A model generated the notes under the pieces. It searched no databases. It was not told the DNA's origin and saw nothing but the letters and a program-made list of their open reading frames with translations. A stretch of 10,979 nt of DNA from JAFARZ01 sp035651595 (lineage in GTDB: Bacteria > Actinomycetota > Actinomycetes > Streptosporangiales > Streptosporangiaceae), in contig DASRFJ010000019.1 in NCBI GenBank assembly GCA_035651595.1, positions 1-10,979 of the forward strand, written 5' to 3'. Positions within the stretch are counted from its first letter, which is position 1; each line of letters opens with the position of its first letter. The translations under genes and the position numbers were made by a program. Shown piece by piece: positions 6,440 through 10,979 of the stretch.

Positions 6440-6762
6440 GCTGCCCCCTCGGTTTTGGCCGCTCGGTCGGTGCGCTGTCGTCGGCGGAGGTTGCGGCGTT
6501 CGGCGGGGTCAAGGCCGCCCCAGATGCCGTACTGTTCGCCGGCGTCGAGTGCGTAGGCGAGGCAGTCGTCGCGGACGGGGCACTGGCTGCAGATCTGCCG
6601 GGCTTCGGCGGCCGGGTCGTCGCCGGGTGGGAAGAAGAGTTCCGGGTCCGCATCGGCGCACTGGGCGCGGGCTGCCCACGGGCCGATTGCCGTGACGACT
6701 AGGTCGGGTGGTGTTTTGGATTGCAGCCGGACTGCGATGAGGTTGCTTGTTTCGTGTTTCAT
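6436..6762 (-). CDS. WhiB-family [4Fe-4S] transcriptional regulator
   Basis: The 108-residue product has the complete WhiB signature. Four cysteines at 35, 58, 61 and 67 (AQCADADPELFFPPGDD, then QICSQCPVRDDCLAYAL) hold the iron-sulphur cluster. GIWGG at 79-83 is the turn that contacts the sigma factor, and the tail RRNLRRRQR is the basic DNA-binding part. WhiB proteins occur in actinobacteria and their phages and bind region 4 of the principal sigma factor. I chose ATG at 6760-6762 rather than an upstream start at 6825 because AAGGAG lies at good spacing and the extra 21 residues are low-complexity. It follows the hydrolase gene by 73 bp and is ATGA-coupled to the next gene. The target promoters are unknown; those of the neighbouring element genes are plausible. 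Which Wbl subclass it belongs to cannot be decided. Confidence 0.93.
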   Translation of the reverse strand: MKHETSNLIAVRLQSKTPPDLVVTAIGPWAARAQCADADPELFFPPGDDPAAEARQICSQCPVRDDCLAYALDAGEQYGIWGGLDPAERRNLRRRQRTDRAAKTEGAA

Positions 6763-6835
6763 GCGTGTTCGCTCCTTGCGGAAGGGACCGGGGGAGCGTG
6801 GTCGTGGGTGTGGCAGGCGAGTCATTTGAGGGGAG

Positions 6836-7870
6836 TCAAGGTGTGCTCCCGTCGACGATGCGGCGGATGGCGACGGTGCTGTGCTGCCAGTAGCCGGATA
6901 GCGGGGTCAGCATGACGTCTTCACCGGTCTGCGGCGCCTCCACCACGGTGCTGGAACCGACGTACATGCCGACATGTCCGGGATTGTTCGCCGTCCCGTC
7001 CGAGCCGGCGGTGAACAGGAGATCGCCCAGCTTGAGCTGGCTGATGCTGTAGACGGGTGTGCCGGCATCGACTTGCTGGTAGGTGGTGCGGGGGAGGTCG
7101 ATCCCGGCGGCGTGGTAGGCCATCATGACCAGGCCGGAGCAGTCGTACCCGGCCGGGCCGGTGCCGCCCCAGATGTACGGCTTGCCGAGCTGGGCGAGTG
7201 CATAGCTGATGGCGACGTGGACCTGCTGAGGTGTTCCCGGCGGCAGCGCGAAACCGGCGGGGAGCCGGGTGGTTCCGGAGGCGGGCACGCCGCGGCCGTC
7301 GGCGGGCTGGCAGGTGGTGGCCGAGGCGGCGAACCGGCCGGCGAGGGCGGTCGCGAGGGGCTGCCAGTGCGCGTACGCGCCTGGGTAGCCGGAGTGCTGG
7401 ACGTCCTGGGCGGCGACTGCGAGCGGAATGCTCTGCCAATGGGGGACGCGGACTAGCGCGGTGTAGAACGCGGTGGCCGCGTAGACCGGGTTCATGAGCT
7501 GGGCGGGCGTGCCCCAGCCCTGCGAGGGACGCTGCTGGAACAGGCCGAGCGAGTCACGGTCGCCGGATGGCAGGTTGCGCAGCCCGGATTCCTGCATCGC
7601 GGTGGCGATCGCGATTATGGCCGCGTCCAGGGGGAGGTTCATGCCTGCGGCGACGTTGTAGATGATCTGCGCGTCGGTGATCTGGGTGCTGTCGAGCCCG
7701 TCACCAGGAGCGCTGCTTGCGTGTGTGCCTGTGCACGACAGCGCCACGTCGGCGGTGATGGACGAGATGGCGCCGGAGCCTTCGGCGGCGAGCGCGACGC
7801 CGGCCGCGAGCATGAACGGTGTCATCAGCGCGACTGCGGCGAGCGCCGCGACGCGCGAGCCGGGGCTCAT
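6836..7870 (-). CDS. Secreted two-domain peptidoglycan hydrolase (lysozyme-like + NlpC/P60)
   Basis: 344 residues from ATG at 7868-7870. A signal or anchor segment comes first (VAALAAVALMTPFMLAAGVALA, residues 7-28). A lysozyme/transglycosylase-like domain spans about 65-185, with candidate catalytic Glu94 in AMQESGLRN followed by DSLGLFQQRPSQGWGT. After a linker, the NlpC/P60 domain covers 215-338: Cys244 in GYDCSGLVMMAYHAAG, His299 in NNPGHVGMYVG, and PRTTYQQ between. Together the domains would cut the glycan strand and the peptide stem. Proteins of this layout are typical of actinobacterial conjugative elements, where they open the wall for DNA transfer, so a VirB1-like role is likely; no other transfer gene is visible here. 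An in-frame GTG at 7892-7894 would add eight residues but has no better RBS. A promoter and palindrome lie 120-190 bp upstream. Confidence 0.9.
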   Translation of the reverse strand: MSPGSRVAALAAVALMTPFMLAAGVALAAEGSGAISSITADVALSCTGTHASSAPGDGLDSTQITDAQIIYNVAAGMNLPLDAAIIAIATAMQESGLRNLPSGDRDSLGLFQQRPSQGWGTPAQLMNPVYAATAFYTALVRVPHWQSIPLAVAAQDVQHSGYPGAYAHWQPLATALAGRFAASATTCQPADGRGVPASGTTRLPAGFALPPGTPQQVHVAISYALAQLGKPYIWGGTGPAGYDCSGLVMMAYHAAGIDLPRTTYQQVDAGTPVYSISQLKLGDLLFTAGSDGTANNPGHVGMYVGSSTVVEAPQTGEDVMLTPLSGYWQHSTVAIRRIVDGSTP

Positions 7871-7993
7871 GGCTGCCGCCACCCACGGCGGCACGTGCCG
7901 TGCTCATGCTGTTGAGCGCGCATGGCATCCCCCGGATGTCCGTGCCCGTGAGGGAGGCCAGGCGCCCTGGATGCAGCGGACCCACCCGCTGCC

Positions 7994-8023
7994 CACAGCG
8001 TTCCGCTACAGCGGAACGCTGTG
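7994..8023. promoter_or_regulatory. Perfect 30-bp palindrome, candidate operator or 5'-UTR hairpin
   Basis: Two 14-nt arms, CACAGCGTTCCGCT and AGCGGAACGCTGTG, are exact reverse complements around a 2-nt centre (AC). Each arm is also a small palindrome (AGCG-TTC-CGCT and AGCG-GAA-CGCT), so there are two nested sites. It begins 5 nt downstream of the predicted -10 box, covering the expected transcription start of the hydrolase gene. No U-run follows on either strand, which argues against a simple intrinsic terminator. Repression by a dimeric or tetrameric protein is the likeliest purpose; a terminator for the PAP2-like operon is the alternative. Confidence 0.6.
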
Positions 8024-8028
8024 CTGGA

Positions 8029-8058
8029 AGGTTAAGTCATCGCGACCGACGCTGTCAA
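8029..8058 (-). promoter_or_regulatory. Candidate sigma70/HrdB-type promoter for the hydrolase-whiB unit
   Basis: On the minus strand TTGACA (8058-8053) is followed after 18 nt by TAACCT (8034-8029). The -35 box is perfect and the -10 fits the actinobacterial TANNNT. It points at the hydrolase gene, lies between the PAP2-like stop (8105) and the hydrolase start (7870), and would give a leader of about 150 nt. The palindrome at 7994-8023 would sit over its start point. Confidence 0.5.
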
Positions 8059-8104
8059 CTGTGACGGATCAAGGATCGAAGCTCATCCGCTCTAGCAGAC
8101 AGTT

Positions 8105-8692
8105 CTAGCGGAGGGCGAGGTAGATGAGGGCGCTGGCGGCGCCGGCCGCAGCGCCGGCGATGGCCTGGGCGGTGGTGTGCTCTCGCAGCGCGACGCGCGA
8201 CCAGCTGGCGAACGCGACGAGCAGGTACACGGGCGCGAGGGCCGGCCCGAAGGTGATGACGAGGACGGTCGCGCCGCCGGAGCAGACCGCGCAGTGAATC
8301 GAGATCTTCCAGGCCGCGGTGACCGCGGTGAGCACGGTGATCGCGGCGGCCATGGTGATGGTGAGCGCGATGACCGCGCGGGGCGCCCCGGCCAGGGCGA
8401 GCAGGCCGAGGCAGGCGGCGACGCAGGCCAGGACGAACAGCAGGACGGGGAGCCGCTGGCTGCGGTTGGTGATGTGCCGGTCGGCGTACCTGCCGCGGCG
8501 CACTCCGTGGCTGATCACCATCGCGGGCAGGACGGTGCCGGCCAGGACGGCGAGCATGGCCCATCCCGCCCCGGCGAGGCGGTCGGCGTGCCAGCCGATC
8601 AGCAGGCCGGTTCCGGTGACCCAGGTACGCGGTTCGAGCCAGTCGCTGACGAGCTGCGCGACCGGGCGGGCGGGCGACGGCGCGGTGGTCAT
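8105..8692 (-). CDS. PAP2-like integral membrane protein
   Basis: 195 residues with about five hydrophobic segments (44-60, 82-100, 107-127, 139-163, 174-194). The three PAP2 phosphatase regions are recognisable but altered. Motif 1 is DRHITNRSQRLP (71-82). Motif 2, normally PSGH, is KISIHCAVCSGG (129-140). Motif 3 is SRVALREHTTAQAIAG (165-180), with SR and His172 kept and the usual Asp replaced by Gln176. That variant is, from memory, common in actinobacterial relatives, so activity on a lipid phosphate is possible but unproved. The ATG (8690-8692) overlaps the TGA of the upstream gene as ATGA, so the two are co-translated. Its job is probably linked to that of the MAB_1171c-family membrane protein next to it. 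Confidence 0.75.
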   Translation of the reverse strand: MTTAPSPARPVAQLVSDWLEPRTWVTGTGLLIGWHADRLAGAGWAMLAVLAGTVLPAMVISHGVRRGRYADRHITNRSQRLPVLLFVLACVAACLGLLALAGAPRAVIALTITMAAAITVLTAVTAAWKISIHCAVCSGGATVLVITFGPALAPVYLLVAFASWSRVALREHTTAQAIAGAAAGAASALIYLALR

Positions 8693-9951
8693 GAGGCGGC
8701 CGGCCCGGTGATGGCGCGCCCGGAAGCAGCCGGGACGGGGTCGCGTGGCCGCGGCATGAGCATCGCGGCGCTGAGCGCGGCTGTTACTTCCTTCACTGCG
8801 GGGGACCGGTAGGCACAGGCTATCTCGCGGAGCCAGCCGGTTTCCTCGTGCAGGTTCTTCCCGCCGGGAAGGACGTGACGGCTGCCGCTGGCCGGGGGTG
8901 CACCGCCGGCGGCCGCCCGGGCGGCGAGCCGCAGCCAGCAGGCTTCGGTGGCGGCATCGAGCTCGATGCCGGACATCCCGCGGCGGGCGAGCATCGTCCG
9001 GGCAGTGCGCAGGACCGGGGCGGCGATGTAGCCGCGGAGCTGAAGGGCGCTGTCGCGGATCTCGGCGGCGCGGCGGATGAGCCGGACGTGGGGATTCCGC
9101 AGCGCATGGCTGAGCCTGCCGCCGGTGCCGACCGGGCCTGCGGACACGCCGGGGGTAATCGTCATCAGGTCAGCCCACAGGGGACGCAGGTCGCGCAATG
9201 CGAGCAGTTCCCGGAACGACTGCCACCCGGCCGCGAACGCCGGGATCGCGGTGCCGGCCAGGACGATGACGATCGACGCGTCCTCCAGGCCTGCTGACAG
9301 CTGCCGCAGCGCGGCGGCGCCGCCGGGCGGGAGCGGGCTGATCGTGCGGAACGAGAGCAGCAGAGCCTGGCAGATGGCGTAGGCGACGGCGGTCGCGCAG
9401 CCCGCGCAAAGCAGCAGCAGGCCGGGACGCAGTCCGGGCCGGGCCGGGTCGGGCCTGAGCTGGCGGTGCGCCCGCCAGAACAGGATGGCGCCGACCGCCA
9501 GCGCGGTGGTGAAGTAGACGTAGAAGACCCACAGGTAGGCCCCGGACAGCCAGCCGGTTTCGGTCGTGGTGAAGTCGGCGGCTTCGGCCGGGTTCCGGGG
9601 CATGACCGCGAACACCGCGATCAGGACGATCGCGACGCTCGCCGCGACCGCGTGCCCGCCAGTCAGGAGGGGCCGAGGCTGCGCTGGTTGGGTGAGGGAG
9701 TGCACCCAAGCCAGGACGAAGGCGCAGGATGCGGTGACGGCCAGATGCTTGACCAGCACGGACAGGTCAGTCACCCCGGACAGGCGGTCGATGGCGGCGA
9801 TGACCGGGGGCAGGTCCGCGGTGAGCGCCACGGCGAGAAACACGAACGCGAGCCACGGAGCCCGTTTCCACGGTGCCTGGCGGACTGCCGGGATCCGCCA
9901 GACGATGACGGCCCACAGCAGCGCGAGGACGGCGAGGTTCGCGCTAGACAT
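8689..9951 (-). CDS. MAB_1171c-family putative transporter (seven-helix N-terminus, DUF6545-like C-terminus)
   Basis: 420 residues from ATG at 9949-9951. The first 245 residues hold seven hydrophobic segments (about 4-20, 33-54, 69-86, 101-117, 138-159, 176-200, 226-243). The rest is soluble and contains LRDLRPLWADLMTITPG (252-268), an arginine-rich RNPHVRLIRRAAEIRD stretch, and a helical tail. This layout matches the actinobacterial MAB_1171c family with its DUF6545-like cytoplasmic part. 'Transporter' is only the family label and no substrate is known. I set aside the start at 10038 because the extra 29 residues are low-complexity and lie inside the upstream gene. The chosen start overlaps the ImmA-like gene by 8 nt, and the end overlaps the PAP2-like gene by 4 nt. 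The constant company of an ImmA/IrrE-type peptidase and an XRE protein suggests a regulated membrane effector. Confidence 0.78.
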   Translation of the reverse strand: MSSANLAVLALLWAVIVWRIPAVRQAPWKRAPWLAFVFLAVALTADLPPVIAAIDRLSGVTDLSVLVKHLAVTASCAFVLAWVHSLTQPAQPRPLLTGGHAVAASVAIVLIAVFAVMPRNPAEAADFTTTETGWLSGAYLWVFYVYFTTALAVGAILFWRAHRQLRPDPARPGLRPGLLLLCAGCATAVAYAICQALLLSFRTISPLPPGGAAALRQLSAGLEDASIVIVLAGTAIPAFAAGWQSFRELLALRDLRPLWADLMTITPGVSAGPVGTGGRLSHALRNPHVRLIRRAAEIRDSALQLRGYIAAPVLRTARTMLARRGMSGIELDAATEACWLRLAARAAAGGAPPASGSRHVLPGGKNLHEETGWLREIACAYRSPAVKEVTAALSAAMLMPRPRDPVPAASGRAITGPAAS

Positions 9952-10477
9952 CGCGGAGCGGGTGCCGCAAAGCCTCGGTGAGCCGGGACAGCAACCCGCC
10001 GCTGTCGAGCACGTCGGCCGGCGGCCCGATGTCGGCACGGTCGAGGATGACTGAGGCGATCATCTCGGCCTCTTGTTCCTCCTCGTCGCTGTAGCCGTCC
10101 TGCGCGTGCCGGAACCGCGTCCGGTCCAGGGCTGCGGGTGACAGGCCGGGGAAGTGCCTGGCGAGCTGCTCGCGATCCCAGTCCGGGTCGGACGGGTGGT
10201 TGCTGAGCAGGTGCCCGAATTCATGCAGCGCGATCAGGTCGCGGTGCCAGCCGCTGGTGCCGGCTTCCAGGTGGATGATCTCGGCCCGGTCGGTGGACAG
10301 CCAGGCGCCGCTGACCGCTGCCAGGCGCGGGTCGTCGGGAAGGTCGCGGATCTCGATCGTCCTGCCCAGTTTCCTTCCGACGCCAGCCGCGAACGCTACA
10401 AGGTCGAACGGCTGCGGGACAGGGATCCCGCGCAGTCGCTGCCGGCTCAGGGACTGGAGGGTGCGGATATCGCGCAT
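9944..10477 (-). CDS. ImmA/IrrE-family zinc metallopeptidase
   Basis: 177 residues. HEFGHLLSNH (85-94) is the HExxH zinc motif, and the downstream acidic helix EEEQEAEMIASVIL (132-145) would supply the third ligand, as in ImmA/IrrE proteins. Ahead of it is a small mixed domain with SGAWLSTDRAEIIHLEAG, typical of the family. Bacillus ICEBs1 ImmA cleaves the repressor ImmR, and Deinococcus IrrE cleaves DdrO. By analogy the likely substrate here is the XRE protein encoded upstream, but cleavage is not shown. The ATG at 10475-10477 is preceded by AGGGGGT, a good ribosome-binding site. It starts 156 bp after the XRE gene and overlaps the membrane-protein gene by 8 nt, so the peptidase and the membrane proteins should be made together. 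Confidence 0.88.
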   Translation of the reverse strand: MRDIRTLQSLSRQRLRGIPVPQPFDLVAFAAGVGRKLGRTIEIRDLPDDPRLAAVSGAWLSTDRAEIIHLEAGTSGWHRDLIALHEFGHLLSNHPSDPDWDREQLARHFPGLSPAALDRTRFRHAQDGYSDEEEQEAEMIASVILDRADIGPPADVLDSGGLLSRLTEALRHPLRDV

Positions 10478-10557
10478 GGTTAACCCCCTGGCATCTGTGC
10501 CTGCGGCTGCCGCCAGCGGGGAGAATGACCAGCAGTAGCCAGCTAATAACTCATGGC

Positions 10558-10574
10558 AACATGATACTCATGTT
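10558..10574. promoter_or_regulatory. 17-bp palindrome, candidate XRE operator
   Basis: AACATGATACTCATGTT has two perfect 7-nt arms (AACATGA and TCATGTT) around TAC. It lies in the 156-bp gap between the XRE gene and the ImmA-like gene, 81 bp ahead of the latter's start. On the minus strand a further half-site CATGAGT appears about 10 bp downstream (10550-10556), giving two in tandem. Length and position suit a dimeric HTH repressor. I see no convincing -35/-10 pair nearby, so the promoter itself is not called. The rest of the gap shows nothing else. Confidence 0.5.
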
Positions 10575-10633
10575 TGAGGTGATGCGCACCTGGCAGAATG
10601 GCGGCGTCCGGGGCAAAAAGGACAAAAGCGTAG

Positions 10634-10979
10634 CTAGGCGTCTTCGCCTGCGGGCGGCAGGCCTTCCTGGCTGCGCATGTGCTCGATCAGCGCCTTCACC
10701 GCGCCCAGCGACGCGTCGGACAGGCCCGAGGCGCGCAGCGCGACCGACCGCACACCGGCGTCCCGCATCGCCTGGAGTACCTCGAGCTGCTCGTCGGTCG
10801 TGCTCGCTGTCAGGTCGTCGCTGAAGTACCGCACGTCGACGCCGAAGAACTTCGCTATCGCCGCCAGCTTCTCGTAGCTCGGCACGGAGCGCTGGCCGAG
10901 CCGAAGCTGGGACAGGTACTGCACGGAGATGACCTGATGCCCGGCCTCGGCGTTGATGCCGTCGGCGACCTCGCGCATG
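10634..10979 (-). CDS. XRE-family helix-turn-helix regulator, 5' end outside the window
   Basis: 115 codons are visible to the TAG at 10634-10636. The sequence opens in the middle of the HTH: REVADGINAEAGHQVISVQY, then LSQLRLGQRSVPSYEKLAAI, then AKFFGVDVRYF. Homologues I recall have about 25-30 further residues in front (a pattern like 'EKLN.LF......Y..REVADGIN'), so the ATG at 10976-10978 is unlikely to be the true start. The C-terminal part (LEVLQAMRDAGVRSVALRAS, GLSDASLGAVKALIEHM) is helical and probably dimerises or senses. It lies upstream of and in line with the ImmA-like gene, with a palindrome between them. Repression of that operon, relieved by peptidase cleavage, is the natural model but is inference. 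Confidence 0.85.
   Translation of the reverse strand, partial: MREVADGINAEAGHQVISVQYLSQLRLGQRSVPSYEKLAAIAKFFGVDVRYFSDDLTASTTDEQLEVLQAMRDAGVRSVALRASGLSDASLGAVKALIEHMRSQEGLPPAGEDA

Noticed and set aside
6839..6858. TTGACT near the hydrolase stop as a whiB promoter
   Set aside because: A -35-like hexamer is present on the minus strand, but no -10 box of TANNNT type follows at 16-19 nt, so I do not call it.
7871..7894. GTG at 7892-7894 as the hydrolase start
   Set aside because: It is in frame but has no ribosome-binding site and adds only eight residues before the basic N-region of the signal segment; ATG at 7870 is preferred, weakly.
8177..10054. Plus-strand frames of 149-211 codons opposite the membrane-protein genes
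   Set aside because: They are shadows of the GC-rich minus-strand genes, rich in Gly/Arg/Ala, without motifs, and contradicted by the stop/start overlaps of the minus-strand operon.

Overview
The window is GC-rich and comes from an actinomycete. The signs are a WhiB-family regulator, an actinobacterial type I-E CRISPR repeat, a MAB_1171c/DUF6545-type membrane protein and frequent GTG or ATGA-coupled starts. Nearly everything looks accessory: defence remnants, a small mobile element and a module typical of integrated conjugative elements. Genus cannot be told from the sequence alone.

Bases 1-550 hold the 3' end of a membrane protein that resembles actinomycete plasmid/ICE proteins. Bases 569-3767 hold a collapsed type I-E CRISPR-Cas locus. 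The ancestral order can still be read on the minus strand: 3' scrap of cas3 (3314-3450), cse1 with two frameshifts (1753-3288), an intact cse2 (1140-1760), 3' scrap of cas2e (992-1108), then CRISPR array 1 (961 down to 569). cas7, cas5, cas6e and cas1 are missing between cse2 and the cas2 scrap. A second, divergent array (3454-3767, plus strand) begins with half a repeat fused to the cas3 scrap. Both arrays keep exact type I-E geometry (29-nt repeat, 32-nt spacer) although no complete Cascade, Cas3 or adaptation module remains here.

Eight bases beyond array 2 begins a 2.4-kb segment (about 3770-6187). It is bounded by a 13-bp inverted repeat (ATTGTCCAGATAA) and a possible 6-bp direct repeat (AGTGTT). 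It carries a broken tyrosine recombinase and, in the same direction, an intact unnamed gene with a PD-(D/E)XK nuclease signature. The likeliest history is a recombinase-mobilised nuclease cargo that landed at the trailer end of a dying CRISPR array and was then stranded by loss of its recombinase.

Bases 6194-10979 are two minus-strand transcription units. The upstream unit is a (partial) XRE regulator, an ImmA/IrrE-type metallopeptidase, a seven-helix MAB_1171c-family protein and a PAP2-like membrane protein, the last three joined by stop/start overlaps. The downstream unit is a secreted two-domain peptidoglycan hydrolase (lysozyme-like plus NlpC/P60), a WhiB protein and a small basic protein. 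A consensus-like promoter with a perfect 30-bp palindrome over its predicted start site precedes the hydrolase. A 17-bp palindrome sits between the XRE and ImmA genes. By analogy with ImmR/ImmA, the metallopeptidase may act on the regulator; this is inference.
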